Shown piece by piece: positions 1 through 11,489 of a DNA stretch of 64,000 nt. Each line of letters starts with the position of its first letter. The stretch's first letter is position 1. The translations under genes were made by a program, and so were the position numbers. Origin of the DNA: Cryptomeria japonica. Its lineage: Eukaryota; Streptophyta; Pinopsida; Cupressales; Cupressaceae. Below the pieces are notes generated by a model. That model was not told where the DNA came from. It did no database searches and was given only the letters and a program-made list of their open reading frames with translations. The stretch lies in assembly GCF_030272615.1 (NCBI RefSeq), contig NC_081415.1:510341873-510405872 (forward strand), in the 5' to 3' direction.

Positions 1-1
1 T

Positions 2-126
2 TGGATAGAAGAAATACATACTATAGCCTACACTCTTAACAAAATTCTATATCGAAAAAGACATGGAAAGACATCTTATGAATTGTGGCATGGTAGAACT
101 CTGACAGTCAAATATTTCAAGGTCTA
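2..126 (+). pseudogene. Ty1/copia integrase fragment
   Basis: Frame 2 reads WIEEIHTIAYTLNKILYRK and then SYELWHGRTLTVKYFKV before a stop at 124. This matches the C-terminal part of copia integrase, where an NR...K.TPYELW.GRKP...YF.VFG block is usual. Nothing recognisable follows the stop, and the left side is cut by the window edge. It is a decayed plus-strand scrap, opposite in orientation to the copia element at 2.2-10.7 kb, so probably a separate insertion. The family call rests on the YELW.GR motif. Confidence 0.6.
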
Positions 127-2249
127 GAGAAGTTCCTACTATCCATAATATGTGTGCTACTAGTGAAAGTTTCCTAAACCTTGCTTTAGAAGGTTAGCTC
201 TTAACATCCATCACTTGTATACAAGGGTAGCGGTGAAAATTAATTAATAAAATATTATTCTAAACTTAATTACAATAGGTGGAGTTATCTTATATCCATG
301 TAAATATAATCAAGATGTCATATAATTATACTCTCCTAGGACTAGTGGTTGCATATAAATTAAGTTCAAAGACAAATGACTTATTATCTAGAATATGAAG
401 GGACATACATACAAAAATACTTGACACTACTAGTACATGTATCATTTCTAGCAAATGCCTATAGTAAACTCCCAAAATGTGTAGATCATTGCATCCTTTG
501 TGTACATGTTATTTGAGAAGAATTATCTAAACACAATAAAATGGGTAGGTAGTAACATATATCACTTGCATGCTAGTAGTGAGAAATAATCAATCCTATG
601 ATGAAGTTGAATACTTATTTAGGTGTAGTGTGCTCCTTAATTTTATCATGTTGGTGCAATGATAAGCGTCTATTTGAATGGTTCATAGAATTTGCAATAT
701 TCATGATATCTTAAAGATACGTATGCTATGATATTCATTAAGAGAATAATTGTCCTCTTTCTATTCCCCCACACTACTTCTCTCTCAATATTGATTGTGA
801 TACTAAAAAGTCAACTTTTGTATCTATCTTTTAGAAGGTAAATCATAATGTACTTAAATTATTTTATTACATTTTTTTCTATTTAGATTGGTTGTTCTAG
901 TTATGATACCAGATAGAGTCATCTATTAGCCTATGTGCATGGCCTTATAAGTTTTAAAATTTAAATTAATAACTCACAAACAATGAATGATGCCCATAGG
1001 AAATGACTTCTAATTGATTTCATATGTATAATGACAATATTTTATAAATTAAATAAAATTAATTACCATTACCTTCATTTAATTACTCATAATTAATGTA
1101 ACTCATACAATCATTTCATGTATTGTATGGACTATGTATTTACATGATCTTTCATTGAGGTAACATTTTAAATAAAATATCTATTCTCATAGCTAATGAG
1201 AAGAATTGGAATCAATGGCCTAACAATGTCATACAAGGAAGAAACTAAAGATATCTCATTCATTTATTTTAACAAACAATAATACTATAGAAGTTGACAT
1301 TTGTAATCCTACATTTGTTCACGTCCATTTATAAACCAATAATCATTTTTGGTCATATGGAAATCCTACATTATCTAATATGATAAGATAATATCTAATT
1401 TAATATTGGTTTTCCTTATTCTTGACTCACACTAAGGTAAAAGTTCATAATTGTGTGACACCTTTTTAAAGAAAAAATATACCTTTCAACTTGCACCACC
1501 TAAAATTGATATTTATGTTTTTAATTTTAAAATGATATAAAATAATGAAATGTGGAAATTTTAATGTGGTGTATGTTTATAATAAATTTTAAAAAATAAT
1601 AGGATATATTATTTAGAAATGTAGGAGAATTAGTTTAACAAATTTAAAAAATAAAAAATGAGATTGATAGGATGTCAATTAATGAATACAAAATTTAAAT
1701 TTGTGTACATGGATAACTTGAAAACCTACTGCGTGGATGAATTTTCTTTATTTTTTATAAATATTTTTATAATAATTTTTTAGTCAACTTTACTCAAAAT
1801 ATCATATTTTGATGTGATGTCAACTAGTAATGTAAGGAACCGAAGACGACGAGAAAAATATACAAGAAATGCATGGAAATATTTTTTGAAGTAATTAAGT
1901 GTCTTCATGCATTACATATACAAGTATAACGCTCAACCTCAAGGTAAAGTCAACTTTATGTTAACCAACTATGCACATGCAGAAGTCTAAACTCTTGGAA
2001 CCCCATCCGATATAATTCAAGTCACCTCTAATGGTGCCCTAACGTTATTACCTTAGCAACACATCTAAGATAGGATCAATATCTCATGACCCACTAGGAA
2101 ATGTTTATATGATAACCTCATGATACATCAAGAATAGAGAACCATAAGAGATACTCCATGTCGAATTATAATACTAGTGCATGCAAAGAAATATAAATAT
2201 ATATCCAATAGTAATCAATATTCAATTGGAGTGTTCAATACATACACTC
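127..2249. other. AT-rich stretch, no gene seen
   Basis: About 2.1 kb of AT-rich sequence. I see no long frame, no RNA gene, and no clear terminal repeats or target duplications. It may be old decayed repeat material. Confidence 0.5.
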
Positions 2250-2656
2250 TCACCGACTATCTCCTTAATCCTCCTACCATACTGTTGAATATTCTCACCT
2301 TCAGCCATCTGCATGTCATCAAATTTACCTCTCAGACTCTCTTCTTTGGCAATCTTCACATGCTCATCATCGCTATAGATATCCTCAAGTTTCTTCCATG
2401 CATCATAAGAAGTCTCCAGACCATGGACATCAACATACTCTGAGTCAGACAAAGAACTAATAATGGCCTCCAATGCTTGATTATTCTCTTGTTGCTCTTT
2501 CTTTTGATCATCAGACAAAATCCCACTAGGTGCGGTGTATTTTGTAACAACATGTTCCCAGTATTGACTTCCTAGACTCTTGATATAGATTTTCATCCTA
2601 TCACTCCATATTTTGTAGTTTTCCCTATTAAACTTCAGACCTTCTTCCTTCATCAT
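2250..2656 (-). pseudogene. Ty1/copia gag fragment of a second, truncated element copy
   Basis: The minus-strand frame starts MMKEEGLKFNRENYKIWSDR and continues through ...YDAWKKLEDIYSDDEHVKIA... and ...ESLRGKFDDMQM.... This is a copia gag of the UBN2 type (polyprotein N-terminus, capsid precursor). It is nearly identical to the gag at 8800-9288 but keeps W where that copy has a stop (YDAWKK against YDV-stop-KK). Homology to the other copy ends near 2250, inside the capsid domain. The remaining codons to 2222 are unrelated, so the reading frame is a chance fusion. It sits just downstream of its own PBS (2713-2724) and LTR (2727-4110), so it is the start of a second element whose remainder is lost. 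Confidence 0.8.
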
Positions 2657-2712
2657 GTTCTTCTAGATCTTTACCTCAATTTGTTAGGATTAGACACTAG
2701 AGGATCTGAAAT

Positions 2713-2724
2713 GCTCTGATACCA
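2713..2724 (-). other. Primer binding site, initiator-Met tRNA type
   Basis: The minus strand reads TGGTATCAGAGC, the standard plant copia primer binding site complementary to the 3' end of initiator tRNA-Met. It lies 2 nt after the LTR end (CA at 2728-2727). This proves that the LTR at 2727-4110 also acts as a 5' LTR for the gag fragment below it. Confidence 0.85.
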
Positions 2725-2726
2725 AT

Positions 2727-4110
2727 TGATGATGTGATGAATCAATAAGGATCCAGACAACAACTGAGAGGGGGGGTGAATCAGTAGATGGAAAACTTAA
2801 CTTTGACCAAACTCAAAAACAATCTCACAAGTCAATCACTGAACAAACTGGTTCAAACACTGAGTAATAAACTGCAATAGCATTGACAATTTACCGGTTG
2901 ACTAGCATATCAAAATAACAGTATAACAGATCTGAAAATCCCAAACCATTTAACCAAAACATCAAAATACTTTACTAAAAGTAGTAAAAGCACATTTCAG
3001 ATTACTGCAAAGCATCTTAGTATAATTAATTGGATTTAACAATTAAGCAAATTAACCATATCAAACATAACCACAAAAACCATTCACCACTTGACACAAT
3101 GATTTTTGATGTGGAAACCCAAATGGTAAAAACCATGGTGGGGATGAATACCCACAAGTATTTTTAACTCTTCTGAAGTTCACCCTGTTAGGAGCCAAGC
3201 TTGTTAAATCTTTACAAAATGTCCTGTTAGGAACAAATCCTGTTAGGGACCACCCGGTTAAGGGATTGACTATAATGCCCTATTAGAAGCAATACCCTAT
3301 TAGGAGTAACCTCGATAGAGGATTTGAAATCCAAGCTAATGGATCACTTGGTTAGATGATTTAGATAACACTAAACCTGTTAAAGCTTACCTGGTTAAGG
3401 GATTTAACTGTTGTATTATAGAGAACAAAAGGGGTTTGTTGATCTGGTAAATAGCACTACTCTTCTTGATCAAATCCTTTTCATGCTCCTATCTGCCTTG
3501 ACACATACTGCAGATACTCCTTCTGGTTCGATAATCAATCACATTGATACTTAACCAAAATTGCCAACACTACAACAAAACAACTCATCGACCTTATAAG
3601 AAAAATAATAGGTCGGTAACACATGACAAACTTAAGCTCTCATAGAGATTACAAACATATCGGTTCAAGTATGATTGTTAGATTACATAGCAATCATTGC
3701 ACACTGTACAAGACAACCTCGATCGCTCCTTGATCACTGCTCATCGATTCCTATAACTCATCACATGGTTTCCACTTCATGCAATGTACTCGCTCATTCC
3801 CAAGATAAAACAATTATCTCTATGCACCAAAACAACTTTGAAACTCATCACATGCATCATGCATACATGGCATGATCATCTTTGATCACCGTTTAATCAT
3901 AAATCAGCACAACCGATTCACCAAGCTCCATCGTTTAGGGTTTGGCATATCAACAGGTAGGGTTACCAATTGATCTCACTGCTTCTAAAGTAATACGGGT
4001 TTCCTTCACTTGCTCAACCACTAGTTGCAAAACAACATCATTACCGATTACAATTGACATTAATGACAACACAATAGGTCATCAATGCAATCTTCAATCA
4101 AATGCCAACA
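2727..4110 (-). repeat. Copia LTR shared by two tandem copies
   Basis: On the minus strand it starts TGTTGGCATTTG and ends ...CATCA, about 1384 bp. It is preceded by a polypurine tract (4111-4125), as a 3' LTR should be, and followed by a PBS (2713-2724), as a 5' LTR should be. Its partner is at 9359-10733. By eye the two differ by several percent and by small indels, for example a GTTAGG-type repeat block near 3220-3260 that is shorter in the partner. Short ORFs inside it have no support as genes. Confidence 0.85.
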
Positions 4111-4125
4111 ATATCCCCCTTTGGT
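4111..4125 (-). other. Polypurine tract of the copia element
   Basis: The minus strand reads ACCAAAGGGGGATAT directly before the LTR start TGTTGG. This is the normal position of the plus-strand primer in reverse transcription. Confidence 0.75.
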
Positions 4126-4327
4126 ATTGATGTCAATACAAATATCAATGCCCTTGATTATGATTATTGAGAGTAATGTACATGTACAGGTATAGGAATC
4201 TTGGTTTACATTTTTCCATGTACTCTCCTTCAACCAAGTCTCCATATCTTAACCTAGTAACTGGCTACAGTTATTCTCTCTATCAATCATACAATTCTTC
4301 TCCCCCATAATCATATAGTTCTTCTCA

Positions 4328-5050
4328 TACTTCACTGTCCTGCAGTGTCATACTTCACTATCCTGCAACAACAATCTACAACTTGTTGCTCCCCTTGTGG
4401 AGTAGCTCCACACTACACCAATCCTGCTTCAAGATCTTCAATTTTCTCTGGGACTGATATCTTCCACATCTGTTCAATTGACTTCATGTAGGGGCACAAC
4501 CCCTAGTTGACCTCTAAGATACTCAAAAGTAGTCTTAGGCAGAGGTTTAGTAAAGATATCCGCTAGCTACTCCTTAGTAGATACATGCTCAAATAAAACA
4601 TCTTTACTTTGCACTTTCTCCCTCAAGAAATGATATTTCAGCTCAATATGCTTGGTTCTAGCATGCAACACCGGTTTCTTTGAAATATTTATTGCACTTG
4701 TGTTATCACATAAAATCTTTACTAGTTCTGTGGTCTTCAACTTGAATCCTTCCAGAATGTATTTCATCTAGATTGCCTGGGTACAATCTATATACGCTGC
4801 AACATATTCAGCTTCAGCACTGGACTGTTATATACACCTCTGCTTCTTGTTGCTCCAAGATACAAGTCTTCCACCAAGAAAGAATGCACCATCGGTTGTG
4901 CTCTTCCTGTCATCAACATTTCCTACCCAGTATGCATCTATATAAACCTTCAAATCAAAGTTACCTGCATATGGATACCATAATCCATAATCAATAGTAC
5001 CTTTCAAATATCTGAATATCCTTTTAGTTGCAATCATGTGTGTCTCCTTA
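4328..5050 (-). repeat. 723-bp tandem duplication, copy 1 (RNase H end and 3' UTR)
   Basis: 4328-5050 and 5051-5773 align base for base with a 723-bp offset. I count about seven substitutions, close to 1 percent, and no indels. The unit spans the C-terminal half of RNase H and the 3' untranslated region. Copy 1 begins mid-domain at ...ETHMIATKRIFRYLKG... and carries the RNase H motifs SWSNKKQ and CDNTSAI a second time. In the minus-strand reading direction it lies downstream of the original, so a transcript would contain the domain end twice. Confidence 0.9.
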
Positions 5051-5773
5051 TACTTCACTGTCCTGCAGTGTCATACTTCACTGTCCTGCAACAACAATCT
5101 ACAACTTGTTGCTCCCCTTGTGGAGTAGCTCCACACTACACCAATCCTGCTTCAAGATCTTCAATTTTCTCTGGGACTGATATCTTCCACATCTGTTCAA
5201 TTGACTTCATGTAGGGGCACAACCCCTAGTTGACCTCTAAGATACTCAAAAGTAGTCTTAGGCAGAGGTTTAGTAAAGATATCCGCTAGCTACTCCTTAG
5301 TCGATACATGCTCAAATAAAACATCTTTACTTTGCACTTTCTCCCTCAAGAAATGATATTTCAGCTCAATATGCTTGGTTCTAGCATGCAACACCGGTTT
5401 CTTTGAAATATTTATTGCACTTGTGTTATCACATAAAATCTTTACTAGTTTTGTGGTCTTCAACTTGAATCCTTCCAGAATGTATTTCATCCAGATTGCT
5501 TGGGTACAATCTATATACGCTACAACATATTCAGCTTCAGCACTGGACTGTTATATACACCTCTGCTTCTTGTTGCTCCAAGATACAAGTCTTCCACCAA
5601 GAAAGAATGCACCATCGGTTGTGCTCTTCCTGTCATCAACATTTCCTGCCCAGTATGCATCTATATAAACCTTCAAATCAAAGTTACCTGCATATGGATA
5701 CCATAATCCATAATCAATAGTACCTTTCAAATATCTGAATATCCTTTTAGTTGCAATCATGTGTGTCTCCTTT
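5051..5773 (-). repeat. 723-bp tandem duplication, copy 2 (attached to the RT domain)
   Basis: This is the partner of 4328-5050 and is continuous with the upstream RT reading frame. The junction at 5050/5051 joins ...TGTCTCCTTA to TACTTCACTG. The short CTTCACTGTCCTGCA-type repeat at the unit edge may have helped create the duplication. Confidence 0.9.
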
Positions 5774-6680
5774 GGGTTCTTCTGAAATCTGGCAACTAAT
5801 CTAACTACATGAGCAATATCCAGTTTGTTGTGAACAAAATAATGCAGTTTCCCTATCATAGACTTTTACTCCTTTTCATTGACAGATGCGGCATCATCCT
5901 CCTTATACAGTTTACAACCTATAACCATTGGTGTCCCAACTGGTTTACAGTCTCCCATTCCAAATGTCTTCAATACTTCTTTCACATATTTGGACTGGGT
6001 GATAAAGATACCACTCTTCATCTGTTGAATTTTCAAACATATGAAGAATTTTATATCTCCTACCAGAGACATTTCAAATTCACTTTTTATCTCAGTTGCA
6101 AAGTCATCACTCATATCATCATTGCATCCAAAAATGATATCATCCACAAACACTTCACTAACCAGTATCTTATCTCCTTGAATCTTGAGATATATTGCTC
6201 TCTTCACTGGTTCTCTGAAAACCTATCTTCATCAGGTGTGAATGTAGTATTTCATACCATGATCTTGATTCTTGCTTCAAACCATATAGTTCCTTGTGTA
6301 GTTTACACACCATATCCTTTGCATTAGTCAAAGCATAACCATCTGGTTGTTCAATGTATACTTCCTCTTCTAGTATTCCATTTAGAAATGTTGACTTCAC
6401 ATCCATTTGATATACTTTGAATCCCCTATATGCTACAAATGCAAGTAGAGTCCTAACACCTTCCAATAGCAACTGGTGCAAATGTCTCACCATAGTCTTC
6501 TCCTTCTTCTTGTGCATAACCTTTGCATACCAATCTTGCTTTGTTTCTCACTACTACTCCATCTTCATTCAGTTTATTCTTGAATACCCATTTAGTACCT
6601 ATCACATTTTTATTCACTGGTCTGGGTACTAGGGTCCATGTATTGTTCTTCTCAATTTGGTCAAGCTCCTCTTCCATAGC
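5290..6680 (-). pseudogene. Copia reverse transcriptase and RNase H (broken)
   Basis: The frames read in order: [19 protein letters not shown] and [14 protein letters not shown] (start of the RVT_2 domain), then QMDVKSTFLNGILEEEVYIE, then the polymerase active site VFVDDIIFG at about 6128-6155. RNase H follows with DAYWAGNVDDRKSTTDGAFF, SSAEAEYVA and CDNTSAI, ending at 5290. Copia RT normally has YVDD; here the first position is F. There are frameshifts near 6515 and 6195 and stops at about 5868 and 5549. The polyprotein cannot be made as one piece. The RT/RNase H identity is secure. Confidence 0.85.
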
Positions 6681-6686
6681 CTTGAT

Positions 6687-7860
6687 CTAGTGATCATCTC
6701 CAAAGGCTTCCTTAGCAGTTCTAGGCTCAATAGTGGAGATCATGCAAGAATTCTCTCTAATTCTTCTTCTGGTTAACACTCCAACATCTTTATCTCCAAT
6801 AATCTTGTTAGGATTATGATTGAGTGTCACATACCTTGGAATGACATGAGCATTATCTTTAGGTTCTTCTTCATCACTATCTTCATCTTCTGCAAATTCT
6901 ACATGTTTCGGTTGAACTGGTACTACAACATTCACTTCACCAACTTCTGGCTTCACCGATTCCGGTTCCAAAATCAGAATGTAAGGTTCATCTTCATTCT
7001 TCTCCTCACTGGTTTCTCCTAAAACTTCAGGATACTCATCCACTCAAACATCAACACTTTCAATGATTATTTTTGTCTGGTTGTTGTAACATTTGTAGGC
7101 TTTACTCTTGGTGGAGTAACCAAGAAATATTCCTTCATCACTCTTAGCATCAAACTTACCAACATAGTCACCTCTCTTGATAAAACATTTACTACCAAAA
7201 ATCTTAAAGTAAATGATATTAGGTGATCTACCATACCGGTATTCATAAGAATTTTATCCTTACCTCTCTTTACCAATATCTGGTTCATAGTGTATACAAA
7301 TGTGCTGACAACTTCTCTCTAGAAATTTTTTGCTACACGTCCTTGTATTAGCATTTCTCTAGGAGCTTCAACAACTGATCGGTTGTTCCTCTCTGCAATA
7401 CCATTTTGTTGTGGTGTCTTAGGTGCAGAAAGTTGCCTCTTAATTCCATTATCCTCACAATATCTAGTGACTTCCTCTAAAGTAAATTGACCTCCTTGAT
7501 CAGTTCTCAGACACTTTATCTTCTTACCACTTTCCTTTTCAGCTAAGGCCCTGAATGCCTTAAACTTACTAAAGGCTTATGTTTTCTCCTTCAAGAATGT
7601 GACGCACATCATTCTTGAGCAATCATCAGTGAAGATCATAAAATATCTATCACCTTGAATAATTTTAGTGCTTATTGGTCCACAGAGGTCTGTATGAACC
7701 AAATCTAACAAATGTTCTACTAAAAAAGATTTTCTCTTAAAGGTTGAGGATGTCATCTTCCCTAACTAACATTCCTTACACAGAGCATTCACCAGTTTGT
7801 CCAACTGAGGCAAACCTCTTACTGACTTTGACAATGTTATCAAAATTTATATGACAAAAT
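6687..7860 (-). pseudogene. Copia integrase and IN-RT linker (broken)
   Basis: Integrase core motifs are visible: HTDLCGPI (first D), LRTDQGGQF (second D, usually SDNGGEF) and PQQNGIAERNNR (catalytic E). The C-terminal MNQILVKRG... and the acidic linker MDEYPEVLGETSEEKNEDEP lead toward RT. The zinc-binding part lies in WHRRFCHINFDN just upstream, with a frameshift near 7815, stops near 7767, 7580 and 7320, and another frameshift near 7190. The order PR-IN-RT-RH confirms Ty1/copia rather than gypsy. Confidence 0.8.
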
Positions 7861-8270
7861 CTTCGATGCCAAAGCCAACTATCATCTACTTTTGCAATTA
7901 AACAGTTGTTGACTTTCGGATTTAGGTGAAATAGGTTACCTTTTGTCTGCTTGTCGGTTACAATCAGTTCACCTTTCCTCCCATAGATTTTGCACATTCG
8001 ATTTTTAAATTTCAATGGATAACCTTTGTCATTGAGTTGAGCTACACTCAAAATATTATGCTTTAATCCTTCAACCCAGTAGACATCATCTGCACTTCTC
8101 TTTCCATTAAGAGAAATAGTTCCATTTCCTTTTACCATGCAGGGTCAGTCATTTCCAAATCTCACAACTCCTCCATCAAATTCCTTCAAAGTAATAAATT
8201 TACTCCGGTCACCGGTCATGTGGTGTTAAAAACTACTATCTATGATCCAATCATCAAAACTATCCATGCG
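7776..8270 (-). pseudogene. Copia protease remnant and GAG-pre-integrase domain
   Basis: The protease active-site region reads WIIDSSF-stop-HHMTG where copia proteases have W.(L/I)DSG.S.HM(T/S)G. The catalytic glycine is S and a stop follows two codons later. After a further break the frame from 8138 reads MVKGNGTISLNGKRSADDVYWVEGLK and then SWLWHRRFCHINFD, the GAG-pre-integrase region. The protease must be inactive. Confidence 0.75.
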
Positions 8271-8275
8271 AGAAA

Positions 8276-9288
8276 CTAATGCCTTCTGATCAGATTCTCC
8301 TCTTTAATGGCAACAAAGAAAATGTCTTCATTAGCATCTCCCTCAGATTCCTCGTCCATGATTCCACCATCAACTGCAATGAGGGAATCTCTTTTGCCTT
8401 TTCCTTTGTACTTCTTGTACTTCTCACACTTATTCTCATTGTCACCATTAGGACAGTTAGCAGCAATATGTCCAATTTGGTTACATGCAAAACACTTCAA
8501 AGGTAATTTACCTCTATACTTACCGGTACCTCTGGGTAAACACTTGGCCACTAATTCTTCAAGCTCGATCAGACTGTCTTCGTCATCAACTTCTCTGTTG
8601 GATCTAAATTCATAACTATGACTGGCTTCTCTGTATTTCCTCATAGGTGGGTTAGAGATTGAAGCTCTAAATGCATATTCGGATTTCTGAGCACTGCCAT
8701 CATAACCATTTAACTCAAATGCAGTATGTTCACCAATGATGGAGTCAAGAGTTACCTTTGTTTTATCAATAGACTTTAGCTCCTAAATGGCTGTAGCTCG
8801 GATAGCTAGACCAATAGAAGGGTTCTCAACACCTTACTAACCACTATGGTATCCTCCACCTTACCGCCAACACTCTTGATCTCACCAACTATCTCCTTGA
8901 TCCTCTGACCATACTATTGAATATTCTCATCTTCAACCATCTGCATGTCATCAAATTTACCTCTCAGACTCTCTTCTTTAGCAATATTCACATGCTCATC
9001 ACCGCTATAGATATCCTCAAGTTTCTTCTACACATCATAAGCAGTCTCCAGACCATGGACATCAACATACTCTGAATGAGACAAAGAATTGATAATGGCC
9101 TGCAATGCTTGATTATTCTCTTGTTGCTCTTTCTTTTGATCATCAGACAAAATCCAACTAGGTGTTGTATATTCTGTAACAACATGTTCCCAGTATTGAC
9201 TTCCTAGACTCTTGATATAGATTTTCATCCTATCACTCCACATTTTGTAGTTTTCCATATTAAACTTCATACCTTCTTTCTTCATCAT
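8276..9288 (-). pseudogene. Copia gag with CCHC zinc knuckle (broken)
   Basis: The N-terminus starts MMKKEGMKFNMENYKMWSDR at 9288 and matches the UBN2-type gag of the copy at 2250-2656. A stop interrupts it at about 9030 where W is expected. The last segment, 8644-8276, contains one CCHC zinc knuckle, CFACNQIGHIAANC (C-x2-C-x4-H-x4-C), followed by a lysine-rich stretch. Frameshifts and stops occur between 8650 and 8830. Confidence 0.8.
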
Positions 9289-9344
9289 GTTCTTCTAGAT
9301 CTTTACCTCAAGTTGTTAGGCTTAGACACTAGAGGACCTGAAAT

Positions 9345-9356
9345 GATCTGATACCA
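9345..9356 (-). other. Primer binding site of the upper copia copy (one mismatch)
   Basis: The minus strand reads TGGTATCAGATC, one base different from the canonical TGGTATCAGAGC, and lies 2 nt after the LTR end at 9359. The mismatch fits a decayed element. Confidence 0.75.
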
Positions 9357-9358
9357 AT

Positions 9359-10733
9359 TGATGATATGATGAATCAATAATGATCCAAACAACTACTGAG
9401 AGGGCGGATGAATCAGTAGATGGAAAACTGACTTAACTTTCACCAAACTCAAAAACAATCTCACAAGTCAATCACTGAACAAACTGGTTCAAACACTGAG
9501 TGATAAACTGCAATAGCATTGACAATGTACCGGTTGACTAGCATATCAAAATAATAGTATAACAGATCTGAAACTCCCAAACCATTTAACCAAAACAACA
9601 AAATACTTTACTAACAGTAGTAAAAGCATATTTCATATTACTGTCGGCCATCTTAGTATAACTAAGTGGATTTAACAGTTAAGCAAATTAACCATATCAA
9701 ACATAACCACAAAAACCATTCACCACTTGACACAATGATTTTTGATGTGGAAACCCAAATGGGAAAAACCACGGGTGGGGATGAATACCCACAAGTATTC
9801 TGAACTCTTCTGAAGTTCGCCATGTTAGGAGCCAAACTTGTTAAAACTTTACAAAATGTCCTGTTAGGGACCACCCAGTTAAGGGATTGACTATAATGCC
9901 CTGTTAGAAGCAATACCCTATTAGGAGTAACCTCTATAGAGGATGTGAAATCCAATCTAATGGATCACCTGGTTAGAGGATTTAGATAGCACTAATCATG
10001 TTAAAGCTTGTCCGGTTAAGGGATTTAACTGTTGTAATTATTAGAGAACAACAGGGGTTTGTTGATCTGGTAAACATCACTACTCTGGTTGATCAAATCT
10101 TTTCCATGCTCCTATTTGCCTTCACACATACTGCAGATACTCTTTCTGGTTTGACAATCAATCACACTAACACTTAACCAAAATTGCCAACACTACTACA
10201 AAACAACTCATCGACCTTATAAGCAAAACAATAGGTCGGTAACACATCATAAACCTAAGATCTCATAGAGATTACAAACAAATCAGTTCAAGTATGACTG
10301 TTAGATTACATAACAATCATTGCACATTGTACAAGACAACCTCGATTGCTCCTTGATCACCACTCATTGATTCCTGTAACTCATCACACAGTTTCCACTA
10401 CATGGAATGTACTCATTCATTCCCAAGATAAAACAATTATCTCTACATGCTAAAACAACTTTGAAACTCATCACATGCATCATGCATACATGGCATGATC
10501 ATCTCTGATCACCGTTTGATCATAAATCAACACAACCGATTCACCAAGCTCCATCTGTTAGGGTTTGGCATATCAACAGGTAGGGTTACCAATTGATCTC
10601 ACTGCTTCTAAAGTAATATTGGTTTCCTTCACTTTCTCAACCACCGGTTACAAAACACCATCATTATTGGTTACAATTGACATCAATGACAACACAATAG
10701 GTCATCAATGCAATCTTCAATCAAATGCCAATA
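9359..10733 (-). repeat. Copia 5' LTR
   Basis: Partner of the LTR at 2727-4110, about 1375 bp. Its outer end reads TATTGGCATTTG on the minus strand where the other copy has TGTTGGCATTTG, so the terminal TG has mutated. The next 8 bases outside (10734-10741) still resemble the end of a polypurine tract (GGAGATAC against GGGGATAT). This hints that yet another copy once lay beyond this LTR. Confidence 0.8.
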
Positions 10734-10740
10734 GTATCTC

Positions 10741-11075
10741 CTATATATGAGGTGTGTGAGATAGAGGTTGCATGTAAAAGTCTTATGGCTATTGAGTTAC
10801 CTCTGAATCTCTGATTAGTGGTACTCTTGTGAAGAGCTTGCTCTACAAGTATATTGTAATATGTTTTGATTGCAGAGTAATATATTGGGTGGCTATTTGA
10901 GTGTGTGGTTTTTCTCCCGAAAGGGTTTTCCCCACGTAAATCATTGTGTTAGGATTTGAATGTTATTATATCTATTTATGTTTTATGTAACTATTGTAAA
11001 GATTTGTAAAAAATTTTGCATTACCCTCCTCTCAAGATTAGTGTAGGAAGTTGTTCCACTACTTAACTTCCTTAC
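10741..11075 (+). repeat. Fragment of a different copia-type LTR
   Basis: Plus-strand text contains the phrase GGTTTTTCTCCCGAAAGGG followed by TTTTCCCCACG and a T-rich end finishing CTTCCTTACA. This layout is typical of the R-U5 half of plant copia LTRs. The 5' half is missing where it meets the LTR at 9359-10733. No PBS follows at 11076, so it is either a 3' or solo LTR, or part of the sequence into which the other copia element inserted. Confidence 0.5.
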
Positions 11076-11489
11076 AATCATGTGTTCTCATGAGGATGCA
11101 CCGCATAGAACCAATCATTCTCTCATATAGACGAGAATGATGATCATGTAAGATCTGACTCCACATGCAAGCATACCACTCCAGATAAGTTCCATCACCT
11201 ACATGTGTTGGAATGCCTTCTTGATACATCCTTGGCCTCATACTAGTGGTCAAGGCATGTTTGAGGAACCAATTATATTAATTAATGTTTAATACCATCC
11301 CAAGTTTAATTAAACTTCTTACTCGATTAACTCCCCACACCATGATTCTCTGCTTGCCGCTTTGGGTCAAGGACATATTGGGAGCCACTCCCTAAACCCA
11401 CTTTAGTACCTAGACCTAAGCTTGTCCCATTTAATCAAATGAGGAATCAAAATGAAATAAAATACCATAATTCACTCGTTGTAATCTCA
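11076..11489. other. No gene recognised
   Basis: A minus-strand frame of 64 codons lies at 11059-11253 but I recognise no domain in it. The rest is ordinary AT-rich sequence. Confidence 0.4.

Larger units (their letters stand above)
2250..10733 (-). mobile_element. Ty1/copia retrotransposon, tandem/truncated arrangement
   Basis: In minus-strand order: LTR 10733-9359, PBS 9356-9345, gag 9288-8276, protease remnant, integrase, RT, RNase H to about 4567, PPT 4125-4111, LTR 4110-2727, PBS 2724-2713, then a second gag cut at about 2250. All coding parts carry stops or frameshifts, so it cannot be autonomous. No target duplication can be checked because one end is truncated. The LTR-internal-LTR-internal order is what unequal recombination between neighbouring or ectopic copies produces. 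Confidence 0.85.

Noticed and set aside
7067-7288. Separate gene starting MNQILVKRG
   Set aside because: It is the integrase C-terminal segment between frameshifts, continuous in order with IN and the RT linker.
11059-11253. 64-codon minus-strand frame
   Set aside because: No start context, domain or homologue that I recognise.
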